Shown in pieces: positions 23,375 through 35,149 of a DNA stretch of 64,000 bases. A model generated the notes under the pieces. The model had not been told where the DNA came from. It searched no databases and worked only from the letters and a program-made list of their open reading frames with translations. The stretch's first letter is position 1, and each line of letters begins with the position of its first letter. The stretch covers positions 38,501 to 102,500 of the forward strand of contig JAPDFW010000125.1 in the NCBI GenBank assembly GCA_028826165.1, given 5' to 3'. Origin of the DNA: Anaeramoeba ignava. Taxonomy: Eukaryota > Metamonada > Anaeramoebidae. The position numbers were made by a program, and so were the translations under genes.

Positions 23375-26300
23375 ATGAGTGATAAAAAAGAAGTTACAGA
23401 TAAAATTAAATCAACAATTTCAAATCTTTTACCAGGAGAAAAAATACAATTTCTTGAATGGATTACAAAACAAAAAGCAAAAAACAAAGTTGAAGATAGA
23501 TTAGTTGTTTTAACTTCATATAGAGTTATAACGTTTGGAAAAAGAAAAACTTCAATAAAAGCAAAAGTAAAAAAAAAAATTAAAAAAAAAAAACAATTTG
23601 AATTTTTTTTTCCAATTCATTTTCTTAAAAAAAAATTTTTTTTTAGATTTGTCGAAATGGCCATCTTTTTGATTTAAAAGAATTAACAAGTTTTGATGAT
23701 AAAAAAGTAAAAGAACTTTAATTCAATTTTTAAATAATTTTTTTAAAATAAATTTTTTTTATTTTTTTAGTTAAAAGCAGTTTTTAAAGATTTTGAACTT
23801 GAAATTACTTCTGAAAAAGCAAATGAAATTACAGAAACAATTTTAAAGAATTATTTAAAAATAAGTCTTGGAATACCAGAAGAACATTATTTAAAATTTT
23901 CATGTATTCCTGAAGGAAGGTAAATTTAAAATTAATTATAAAATTATATATAAAATTATTTATAAAATTAATTATAAAATTATTTATAAAATTAATTATA
24001 AAATTATATATAAAATTAATTATAAAATTAAATATAAAATTATTTATAAAATTATTTATAAAATTATTTATAAAATTATTTATAAAATTATTTATAAAAT
24101 TATTTATAAAATTAATTATAAAATTAATTATAAAATTATTTATAAAATTATTTATAAAATTAAATATAAAAATTAATTATAAAATTAATTATAAAATTAT
24201 TTATAAAATTAAATATAAAATTAAATATAAAATTAAATATAAAATTATTTATAAAATTATTTATAAAAATTATTTATAAAATTATTTATAAAATTATTTA
24301 TAAAATTATTTATAAAATTATTTATAAAATTATTTATAAAATTATTTATAAAATTATTTATAAAATTATTTATAAAATTATTTATAAAATTAAATATAAA
24401 ATTATTTATAAAATTTAATTATAAAATTATTTATAAAATTATTTATAAAATTAATTATAAAATTATTTTATAAAATTATTTATAAAATTAATTATAAAAT
24501 TATTTATAAAAATATAATTATAAAATTATTTATAAAATTATTTATAAAATTAAATATAAAATTAAATATAAAATTATTTATAAAATTCTTAAATAAATTA
24601 TTTTTAAAATTATTTATAAAATTAATTATAAAATTATTTATAAAATTAATTATAAAATTAAATATAAAATTAAATATAAAATTAAATATAAAATTATTTA
24701 TAAAATTAATTATTAAATTATTTATAAAATTATTTATAAAAATTAAATATAAAATTATTTATAAAATTAAATATAAAATTATTTATAAAATTATTTATAA
24801 AATTATTTATAAAATTATTTATAAAATTAAATATAAAATTAAATATAAAATTATTTATAAAATTATTTATAAAATTATTAATAAAATTATTTATAAAATT
24901 ATTTATAAAATTATTTATAAAATTAAATATAAAATTAAATATAAAATTAAATATAAAATTAATTATAAAATTATTTATAAAATTATTTATAAAATTATTT
25001 ATAAAATTATTTTATAAAATTATTTATAAAATTATTTATAAAATTATTTATAAAATTATTTATAAAATTAAATATAAAATTATTTATAAAATTAAATATA
25101 AAATTATTTATAAAATTATTTATAAAATTAATTATAAAATTATTTATAAAATTAATTATAAAATTATTTATAAAATTATTTATAAAATTAAATATAAAAT
25201 TAATTATAAAATTAATTATAAAATTATTTATAAAATTATTTATAAAATTAAATATAAAAATTATTTATAAAATTAAATATAAAATTATTTATAAAATTAT
25301 TTATAAAAATTAAATATAAAATTATTTATAAAATTAAATATAAAATTATTTATAAAATTATTTATAAAATTATTTATAAAATTAATTATAAAAATTAATT
25401 ATAAAATTATTTATAAAATTATTTATAAAATTATTTATAAAATTATATATAAAATTAAATATAAAATTATTTATAAAATTATTTATAAAATTAAATATAA
25501 AATTATTTATAAAATTATTTATAAAATTATTTATAAAATTATTTATAAAATTATTTATTAAATTATTAATAAAATTATATATTAAATTAATTATAAAATT
25601 ATATATAAAATTATTTATAAAATTAAATATAAAATTATTTATAAAATTCTTAAATAAAATTCTTAAATAAATTATTTTTAAATTTGTTTTAGATTAGGAC
25701 CATTTGATATTGGTAAAAAAAAAAATATAAATATATTTTTTAAAATATTAAAATAAATAAATAAAAAAAGAAACAAGTCAAGCAGATGGATTTTTAGATG
25801 CTTATAATGCTTGGTCTAACTATTATTCAACACCACCAAATTCTGAATTCATTAATTTTGTACAAAAAGAAATACTATCAGGAAATGATGAAGAAAAAAA
25901 AAGAATATTTGATTTAACAGGATTGAAAAATCTAGACAAATTTGCACAAGAACAAAATAACAGCATAGCAGCAATATTTGCTGCACTAAGATATAACCCT
26001 TTCTTCAATCAATTAATAGTAAGAAACGTAGCCAAAAGGGATATCATTTCACTTGCAAGCATGACAATTTCATGGAATTGCAATTTAACTAAAATAACTT
26101 TAAGTGGAACAAATACTTCAGAAGGTTTTGAAAAATTTGGTGAATCTCTTCAACAAAACAAGAAACTACCTTTGACTCACTTGGATCTTTCAATAAACAA
26201 AATACCCGAAAACAAAATGGAATCATTTACTAATGGAATCCGTTCAATGCAAACAGGATTGGTTTATCTCGATCTCTCATTTTGTCAACTTAGTGGTAAA

Positions 26301-27590
26301 TCAATTTCCATGTTATTTGAGGCTCTTACAAAAAATCACAGACACAGAACAATTTCTTATTTGAATCTCTCCCATAATAACTTCGGCAAAATTGGGACAG
26401 AAGGATTTAACAAATGGATGCAATCAACTCAAATGGAAAGTGTTTTGGCAACATTAAATCTTTCTAATTGCTCGCTTGATATTGGAGTGGCAGCGTTATC
26501 AATCGCGAAAAACTGTTCTGGACTATCTCTTCAATTCCTTAATTTGTCTGAAAATCGATTTGAAAAAAGAACTTATATTTCAGTTGCAACAATGCTTAAA
26601 GAAACTAAAACTCTTAAAGAACTTGATTTGACAAGAACTAAAATTTCAAGTGAAAATTGTGCTGATATTTTAAACGAAATTCTCTCTAATAAATCAATCA
26701 AAAATTTCTCACTCAAACTTGGAGGAAACGATATCGGTTTCCAAGGAGCTAAATGTCTTGCAAAAGTAATTGATTCTCATCCTGATTCAGATTCTTTGGA
26801 TGAAATTATTCTTGATGATAATAAATTCAAAGCTGAAGGTTTGGCTTTGGTTTCTGAATCTCTTTCCAAACTGGTTTTGCTTAAAAAAGTCTCTTTATCA
26901 AGAAATATTGTTAAAGCAAAAAACACAGTTAAAATTTTAGAGCCTCTTTCAAAATTATTCCAAAAGGCAAATCTTCAATATCTAAGAATTAAAGGAAATG
27001 ATAAAAATTTTCTTGGACCTGAAATTGAGAAAGTTTTCCAAAATTCAACAGGAAGAACAAATCTAATTGCTCTTGATATTTCGGGAAATCATTTGGGAGA
27101 AAAACCATTGAAAGCATTAGCAACAATGATTTCTCAATCAAACTGTCAAATTCAAACATTGATTTTTGATGAAAATAATACTAATATTGTTTCTCTTCAA
27201 GATTTTATTTGGGCTTTTGATTCTAATCCTAATTTATTTGATGTTCGCTGGCCTAAAAATGATTTTAATAGGTTTAAATCATCAGCGAATAAAAAAGAAT
27301 CTCAAAATATCAAAAAGGATTTAAAATCAATGAAGAAAAAATTCATTGAAGGAAATGCAAAAAACAATAAAGGAATTCAACCTATTTCAATTTCAATTGA
27401 TTATGAATTAATTTTGAATAATGATTGGAATACAATTCATTCAATTCATATTGCTAATGATTCTGTTGATGAACGTGATAATCCAAATTCTCCTTATTCT
27501 CTTATTTATGATAAATCTCCTAAAGAAGTTGATTTAAGTGAAAGTCAAGGTGAAGATTCTCAAGAACAAGAAAAAAGCAAAACTGATTAA
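23375..27590 (+). CDS. CARMIL-like actin regulator (PH-like domain plus leucine-rich repeats)
   Basis: Exons 23375-23566, 23647-23706, 23771-23919, 25693-25712 (only 20 bases) and 25771-27590, all GT-AG, sum to 2241 bases and 746 residues in a single frame. The N-terminus fits the CARMIL PH-like domain: KVEDRLVVLTSYRVITFG, then VFKDFELEITSEKANEI. Leucine-rich repeats fill about 190-580, for example LTHLDLSINKIPENK, VYLDLSFCQLSGKSIS, ISYLNLSHNNFGKIGTEG and LIALDISGNHLGEKPLKAL, with the capping segment FDVRWPKNDFNRF. A short Ser/Glu-rich tail follows. I see no clear capping-protein-interaction or proline-rich verprolin region, so it is shorter than animal CARMILs. CARMILs bind capping protein and membranes to promote actin assembly at the cell edge. 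Other LRR proteins with a PH domain are the alternative. Confidence 0.8.
23920..25692 (+). repeat. 1.77-kb intron of the CARMIL-like gene, AAAATTATTTAT satellite
   Basis: GT at 23920-23921 and AG at 25691-25692. It has about 145 copies of a 12-base unit, AAAATTATTTAT, with AAATATAA and AATTATAA variants. It is followed by a 20-base microexon. Confidence 0.92.
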
Positions 27591-27731
27591 TTAAATTTAA
27601 AACAGAAAAAAAATATAAGAAATTATTTAATCTCTTTATTTTCAATTTTATTTCTTGTTTCTTTTTTTCTTTTAAGGATGTTTTCTTTCTTAATTTCTTG
27701 ATTTGATTTCTTTTTTTGAATTTTATTAAAT

Positions 27732-28543
27732 TCAAAATTTATTTTTATTTTTTTCTTTTTCTATTTTTTCTAAAATATCTTTTTGATTATCTCTTATTTT
27801 ATCTCTCCAATAAATATTCATCTTATAATCTGGATTTGCTAATTCACTTTCATTTTCTTTAAAATTTAAAATAAAAGGATTAACTTTTTGAAAATGTTCC
27901 AAATCAAAAATAACATTTTCAATAGGATTAAATCTAGGATAACGAAAACAATTAGAGAGTTTAAACGGAGGAAAAGAAGCATGAAGATGAAGCCAATCAA
28001 TAGAAACAGGCAAATTGAATCCACAAACAAATCTTTTTGATAATTCATGAAAATCCATTTTTCGATAAATTTTTCCAGTTTCATTATTTAAAGATCTTGC
28101 ATAAGCAACTGCAATTTCAAATCCAATTCTATACATTTTCTTGACCATTCCGCAATGATTTGCTTTCAATTGATTTACTGTTTCAATTTTTGTTTTTGGA
28201 ATCACTAAAAAATGTATTTCACTAATTTTAAAAGCATCTTCCAAACAAACAATTTCTGAATCTTGATATAAAATCAATCGATTTTTATCATATTCTGCTT
28301 TTTGATTTGCTATTTTCCCAAAAAGATTTGGATCGTATTTTTCAATATCTCCTTTTTCTAATTGAAATCCACATAATGAACATCGATATGATATTGATTG
28401 ATTTGGTTTTTTGCAAACTGGACATATTCTTTTCCAGTTTTTTGGAAATTTTTAATTTCTTCTGAATATTTTAAAAAGTTTTCATTTTTCATTCGTTTTT
28501 TTCAATTTCTTTTTAATTTTTCTTCATTAACCATTTTTTCCAT
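27732..28543 (-). CDS. HIT-family protein with N-terminal zinc knuckle (HINT3/aprataxin-like)
   Basis: The C-terminal 180 residues are a HIT domain: IHFLVIPKTKIETVNQL, then FVCGFNLPVSIDWLHLHASF, where the His-x-His-x-x motif is WLHLHAS. The proteins hydrolyse phosphoramidate or adenylylated substrates through this histidine triad. The phrase before it resembles the GFxxPPFxSxxHLHLH of HINT3/aprataxin types. Upstream in the same frame are two CxxC pairs, CPVCKKP and CSLCGF, spaced as a zinc ribbon. The start is uncertain. An ATG at 28543 begins MEKMVNEEKLKRN, and another at 28492 begins MKNENFLKYSEEIKNFQK; the latter joins the zinc-ribbon frame only if one base is added in the A-run near 28439. 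That is probably a homopolymer error. The gene ends 141 bases from the convergent CARMIL-like gene. Confidence 0.75.
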
Positions 28544-28726
28544 AAAAATATTTTTTGGTCTAAAAACAAAATATCTTTTTGTAAATAATGAAGATAATGA
28601 TGATAGCAAATATTTTGTTGAAGATTTAAAGTTAATTAAATTTAAATTTGAATTTGAATTTAAAACAAAATTCATTTTTTTAAAAAAAATGAAAAGAAAA
28701 AAATGAAAAATTTTTATTTTTATTTT

Positions 28727-30332
28727 TTAAAAATTATTTTCTTTAAATTCAAGTTGAAAAATTTTCATCTTTTTCAATTTTTGATTATTTAATTTCCCAA
28801 AAAATTTTAATCCTTTTTCATTCTCTTTTTGATTTAATGATTCATATTTTCGAGAATTTTTATCATTAAATAAAGAAATAAAACTAGAATTTGATTGATC
28901 AATTGGAATAAGAAGATCAAAAGCGAAAAATATTGAAATATCTTTGTTATAACCAATAGAACTATCAACATGAGAATCTTTGATATTGAAAATTAAAGGG
29001 TTTTCTTGAATTTTGCCTTCAATTTGCAAAATGAATAAAAAAGCATTTGGATCTTTAATTAAAAATTTGGAAATATTATTTGAAAAATCTTGTTTGTTTT
29101 TGTTCTTGAAATTCCATCCAACTGAAGTATAACCCCCAAAAATATCCTGTGAATTTGTTTCAATTATTGCTATTAAATTTGGTTTATTATCACAATTTTC
29201 ATGAAAAGATGAAAGAGTTGAAATTTTTGTTTCAAATATTAAATTCCATCCAATTTTTTGTTTTCCTTTTTTTCAAAAATTTGATTAAGATTTGCAAAAA
29301 TTTGTTTTTGGAAAATTGTGAGATTTTCTTTTTGATCAATTTCCTTACTACTTGTTACTTCTTTTGTTTTTGATTATCAATATATTTTGTTTTTCTTCTT
29401 GATTAATTTTTCTTGATTTGTAGATTGGAATTTTTATTCAATATTTCAACTTGTTTATCAAAAGGAACAACTTTTTGTCTTAAAAATTCAAAATCTTCCG
29501 ATTTCTCTTCAAATGATTCATAAATTGTATATTGAAATTTTTGGATTAAAAATTTTAAATTTTCTGAAAAATTATCTGATTTATTCCAAATTTCATTCTT
29601 CACAAAATCTTCATTAAGATAATATAAAATAAATTCTGGATCTTTGAAAATGAAGTCTGTGATTTTTTGGATTTTGGTTTTTAATTGATTCACATCATAT
29701 CCAATAAGTCTAAATTGTAAATCATCTAATTTAAATTTTTCAAAATTAAAATTTGCAAAATATTTGATAATTTCTATATTTTTGGTGAATTTTGGATTTT
29801 CGTATCCAATATTTATAATTTCAATAATCTTCTCAATAGATAATTTCCCAAAGTTTACAGAATCAAAAAAATCTGGGAAGCTCAAATAAATTTCATTGTG
29901 GAAAAATTGGATAATTTGCAAAAAATCTTTGAAATTTAAATTTTTTAAATCAATTAAAAAAGAATCATTTAGTTTCTTTAAATTTTGTTTGATTTCAAAC
30001 TTCCAATTTAAGGAAGGAATTAATTTTGAACCAAATTGAGATAAATTGAAACGATCAATAAAAGTAAGATCTGATAAATCAAGTTCATTTGTATATATAT
30101 AATTGAGAATAATATCAACAATTTTAGGTTTAATATTAGAAAAAATTATTTCATTTTCTGTTGATTCACAAAAGTAAGTTCTGAAATAAGAAGAACGACA
30201 TGCAAGAATATTTTTGTGACAGAAAAATTTCTTATTCTTTTCTGTTATAATTGTAAAATCTGATAATATTGATTGTGTGTAAAGTTTTTTTATATCAATA
30301 AGAAGTTGATTTTCTTTATTTAAATTTTTCAT
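28727..30332 (-). CDS. BTB domain plus TLD domain protein, with frame breaks
   Basis: The first frame (30332-29403, 309 residues) opens with a BTB/POZ domain: LSDFTIITEKNKKFFCHKNI, LACRSSYFRTYF and VDIILNYIYTNELDLSD. A BACK-like helical region follows. Downstream on the same strand a TLD domain reads WNLIFETKISTLSSFHENCD, then DIFGGYTSVGWNFKNKNKQD and DPNAFLFILQIEG, ending near 28730. TLD domains are linked to oxidation resistance and V-ATPase regulation; BTB parts recruit cullin-3. The two halves are separated by a stop at 29403 and need about two or three one-base shifts (near 29400-29350 and in an A-run near 29262) to join. The pieces are otherwise complete and colinear, so I read them as one gene with either sequence errors or recent inactivation. 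Confidence 0.75.
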
Positions 30333-30389
30333 TTTAAAAAACCAAAAAAAGAAACAAAAAAATGAATTTCAAATAAATTCGGAAAAATA

Positions 30390-32310
30390 ATTTTAATTTA
30401 AATTTAATTAATTAATAAATTTATTTAAAATAATCTAAATAAATAAATATAAATTAAATTTAATAAATTTATATTAATTTTTATTATTAAATATTTAATT
30501 AAAAAATAAAAATATTTTAATAAATAAATATAAATAAAATTAAATAATATTAATTTAATAATTAATTAATAAATTTATTTAAAATAATCTAAATAAATAA
30601 TATTAAATTAAATTTAATAAATTTATATTAATTTTAATTATTAAATATTTAATTAAAAAATAAAAATATTTTAATAAATAAATATAAATAAAATTAAATA
30701 ATTTTAATTTAATAATTAATTAATAAACTTATTTAAAATAATCTAAATAAATAATATTAAATTAAATTTAATAAATTTATATTAATTTTAATTATTAAAT
30801 ATTTAATTAAAAATAAAAATATTTTAATAAATAAATATAAATAAAATTAATTAATATTAATTTAATAATTAATTAATAAATTTATTTAAAATAATCTAAA
30901 TAAACAAATTTAAATTAAATTTAATAAATTTATATTAATTTTATATTATTAAATATTAAATTAAAAAAATAAAAATATTTTTAATAAATAAATATATTAA
31001 ATTAAATAATATTAACTTAATAATTAATTAATAAATTTATTTAAAATAATCTAAATAAATAAATCTAAATTAAATTTAATAAATTTATATTAATTTTATA
31101 TTATTAAATATTTAATTAAAAAAATAAAAATATTTTAATAAATAAATATAAATTAAATTAAATAATATTAATTTAATAATTAATTAATAAACTTATTTAA
31201 AATAATCTAAATAAATAATTATAAATTAAATTTAATAAATTTATATTAATTTTGATTATTAAATATTAAATTAAAAAATAAAAATATTTTAATAAATAAA
31301 TATAAATAGAATTAAATAATTTTAATTTAATAATTAATTAATAAATTTATTCAAAAATAATTCAAATAAATAATATTAAATTAAATTTAATAAATTTATA
31401 TTAATTTTTAATTATTAAATATTAAATTAAAAGTAAAAAATATTTTAATAAATAAATATAAATAAAATTAAATAATATTAATTTAATAATTAATTAATAA
31501 ATTTATTTAAAATAATCTAAATAAATAATTTTATATTAAATTTAATAAATTTATATTAATTTTTATTATTAAATATTTAATTAAAAAATAAAAATATTTT
31601 TAATAAATAAATATAAATAAAATTAATTAATATTAACTTAATAATTAATTAATAAATTTATTTAAAATAATCTAAATAAACAAATTTTAAATTAAATTTA
31701 ATAAATTTATATTAATTTTAATTATTAAATATTTAATTAAAAATAAAAATATTTTAATAAATAAATATAAATAAAATTAAATAATATTAACTTAATAATT
31801 AATTAATAAATTTATTTAAAAATAATATAAATAAACAAATCTAAATTAAATTTAATAAATTTATATTAATTTTTAATTATTAAAGATTTAATAAATAAAA
31901 ATAAAAATATTTTAATAAATAAATATAAATTAAATTAAATAATAATTTAATAATTAATTAATAAATTTATTTAAAATAATCTAAATAAACAAAATATAAA
32001 TTAAATTTAATAAATTTATATTAATTTTGATTATTAAATATTTAATTGAAAATAAATAAAAATATTTTAATAAATAAATATAAATAAAATTAAATAATAT
32101 TAATTTAATAATTAATTAATAAATTTATTTAAAATAATCTAAATAAATAATATTAAATTAAATTTAATAAATTTATATTAATTTTAATTATTAAATATTT
32201 AATTAAAAAATAAAAATATTTTAATAAATAAATATAAATTAAATTAAATAATATTAATTTAATAATTAATTAATAAACTTATTTAAAATAATATAAATAA
32301 ATAATTGTAT
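30390..32310. repeat. ~155-bp AT satellite array, left copy
   Basis: About twelve tandem monomers of roughly 155 bases, almost pure A/T. Each contains TTTATTTAAAATAATCTAAA, then AATTTAATAAATTTATATTA and AAAAATATTTTAATAAATAA. Monomers differ by small indels. No coding signal. The same monomer in the same orientation recurs at 35150-37110. Confidence 0.92.
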
Positions 32311-32488
32311 ATTTATATTTTTAAAATTCTGTCTTTTTTTCTTGTTCTTCAATTTCATTTTGTTTTTCAAAAAAAAAAGAAAAAAATCAAAGTCAACTAA
32401 CTGTTGTTAAAGAGATTTTAAACAAAATTTTATTTTTTTGATTTCCATTTTTTTTCTTCTTCTTTTTTTTTTCATCAAATTTTAATTT

Positions 32489-35067
32489 ATGTCAAAAAAA
32501 TTTGATCAACAAAATCAAACAATTTTAACGACTATAGAAATTCAAAATGAACTTTCAAAAATTAGAATTGAAGAACATTCAAAATCAAAACATTGTAATA
32601 AAATTAGTGGGATTCCTTATAATATTTTTCTTGATTCTCCAATTGAAATTATAAACCAAAAGCATGAAAATTTATCACCAATTTTGATAAGAAAACAAAC
32701 ACAATCTTTAATGAATGAAATACAAGAAGGTTCAAGAAAAAAAAATCTCGTTTTGTATGGAGGAAATGGAACAGGAAAATCTTACACACTTTTTCATTTA
32801 GCTTGCTATTTCTCTTCTTTTCATGTAAAAACTTCTATATATTTATATTGATATTTATATTTATATTTATATTTATATTTATATTTATATTTATATTTAT
32901 ATTTATATTTATATTGATATTTATATTTATATTTATATTTATATTTATATTTATATTGATATTTATATTTATATTTATATTTATATTTTATATTTATATT
33001 TATATTTATATTTATATTTATATTGATATTTATATTTATATTTATATTTTTATTCTTGTTTTTGTTCTTATAAAATAATTTGGAATTGAAAATTCATTTA
33101 AAATCAAATTAAAAGCCTTGGAATATCCAGAAAAAGAAAGAATCCAATAAAGAAAATTTAAATTCAAATTTAAGATTAACTAATGAAAATGATTTAAATT
33201 TTGAAAATTTAACAATCCAAGAAAAAACCAATTCAAATTCTTTGAAAAACAATTCAAGAAAAAAAAAAGATTCCTCTCTTAATATACAAATTGAAGATAA
33301 TACAATTCACAAACAAAAAAATCAAAATCAAAATCAAAAATGGGTTGTTCTTTATTTGAATGATTTGCTTCGGTTATCGAGATTGGAAAGTCATGTTGTT
33401 TCCAAACAAATAATGACATATCTTTTTGCGAAATATGGAATCAAATTATTTGAAAAATGTAATTTTGATTATGATGAACAATTATGGAATAAAAAAAAAC
33501 CCAAATCAAAGGATAAAAGACAAATGGTTAAGAATTGCAAAAACTTTTTTGAGAATCTCTTTGAATTAAATGTTGAAGAATTTAAATTTATGATTGCAAT
33601 TGATGAATACAATATTCTTTATCGAGAAAAATTTCCAGATCCAAAACACATTTTAAATATTTTCAAAGATTTAAGAAATATCAGAAATGGATTGATGATA
33701 ACAGCTGTGAGTTCAAGTTTTGATCAGGACAAGATTCCATATATTGATTTCCAAGAATTTGGAGTGAAAACAAAAAGGTTTACTGAATCGGGGAATTTGA
33801 ATCAATTTTCGAATGGAAAAGAAAAGAAGGAACAATCCCACAATATCTAACAAGAGATTATTGGCAACAGTTTACAAACGCAGTCCCAAGAGTATTATAT
33901 ATGGTGTCACGAAGATATCGAACCTCGAAAAACGAATCTTTTGATGAATCCACTTTTTTACTAAATTGTGGAATAGATTGCATTGATCATTATAAAAAAA
34001 GAGTTAGGTATGTTTTGCAGAAAATCAAAGAAATCAAAAATCCTGAAACAATCAAACAAGATATCCAACTTCCAACTCTTATTTGCCTAAATGAAAATAT
34101 TACTTCTTTACCTGAATTTTGGGAATTATCAGGTTTATTTGAAACACAATTTTCCTCAAGGAATTCGAATTATCAACAAAAAGAGAATGAAAATGATCAT
34201 AAATTGAATCAAAAACAACCTTCTCAGCCAATCGAAAAGCAAGTTGTTCCCATTTGTTCATGGGTAACATCTGCAATTCTAGAAATTTTTCGAAATGATG
34301 GAGTCAATTCGGTTAATTTTCTATGTAGTTATGATATAAAATGGAAGGCATTAGAATTATTTGTTTTGAATGGATTTCAAAATTTTTCTAGTACTTCAAA
34401 ACAGAAATTAACTTTATCAAATCGAAATCTGAAAGGAAAGAAACAAGAAAATCCTGAAACATTCCAAATTTCGATAAAAAGAATTGTTTATCAAGATCAA
34501 CAAAAATCATTAGAAGATATTTCAATAGGAGATTTGATTGTTTGTTATAAAGGTCATTCTGTTGTTGATTTCGTTTGTTTATCTAAAAATGAGAATCAAG
34601 AAAAAGAACTCTTTTATTTTCAGGTTTCAATATTAGATTATTCTCATCACGATAAAAAAGTAGATAGTTTATTCAAAAGAGATTTCAAACCAACTAAACA
34701 AAAAAAAACATCAATTTTAGAATATTATTCAAAATTATCTGGGATAAAATTAGATGAAAATACTTCCCAATTTATCGAAAGATTATCCAAACAAAATCAA
34801 AAGAAAAAAAAAGAAGAAATCTCTCCAAAAGAAGAAAAACAAAAAACACCAGAGAAAAAGCCCACAAGACATGAAAAACAAGAAATAAGGAAAAACTCAT
34901 ATATTCTTCCACCAAATCAATATTATGTTTATATTACTTCCACATCAAATTTTCTCAAATCTTCTCAATATTCTCAAGATCCAGTTATTTTGGTTAATGG
35001 TCAACATTTAAACCAAATAAATCCTTTTGATTATGCATTCTGTGAAAAAGTTTTAATTGAAAAGTAA
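32489..35067 (+). CDS. P-loop ATPase with nuclease-like C-terminal domain (Crinkler/RHS-like or DAP3-like)
   Basis: Exon 1 is 32489-32824. Walker A is [18 protein letters not shown]. An intron of TATATT repeats follows. Downstream come [16 protein letters not shown], a Walker B strand [14 protein letters not shown] and a sensor-like [12 protein letters not shown] frame change is needed in the GGGG run near 33790: one more G would join TESG to [19 protein letters not shown] and then the long frame from 33901. The last third includes SVVDFVCLS and [18 protein letters not shown] conserved Asp followed by a Gln-x-Ser strand is reminiscent of the PD-(D/E)xK domain in Crinkler and trypanosome RHS proteins. 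The ATPase half also resembles DAP3/mitoribosomal S29. The start of exon 2 (about 33080-33160) is unclear. I favour the Crinkler/RHS group because of the C-terminus, with moderate confidence. Satellite arrays flank both sides. Confidence 0.6.
32825..33060 (+). repeat. Intron of the P-loop ATPase gene, TATATT hexamer array
   Basis: GT at 32825-32826 right after CAT. Units are TATATT with occasional TATATTGA. The acceptor is one of several AGs between about 33060 and 33160. Confidence 0.75.
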
Positions 35068-35149
35068 CAGAAAATAGTTTCAATTCTTTTTTTTTTGTTC
35101 TTTTCTCAATAAACAAATTCAAATTGAAATTTAGTTTTTTAATTGGAAT

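Noticed and set aside
28398-28706. 102-residue plus-strand frame opposite the HIT gene start
   Set aside because: Phe/Leu-rich shadow of AT-rich DNA; the opposite strand has the CxxC pairs.
30390-32310. Possible CRISPR array
   Set aside because: Monomers are about 155 bases of continuous AT repeat without unique spacers, and the setting is eukaryotic.
32489-35067. Firm call as mitochondrial ribosomal protein S29 (DAP3)
   Set aside because: The ATPase half resembles DAP3, but the long C-terminus and the satellite setting do not, so it is kept only as an alternative.
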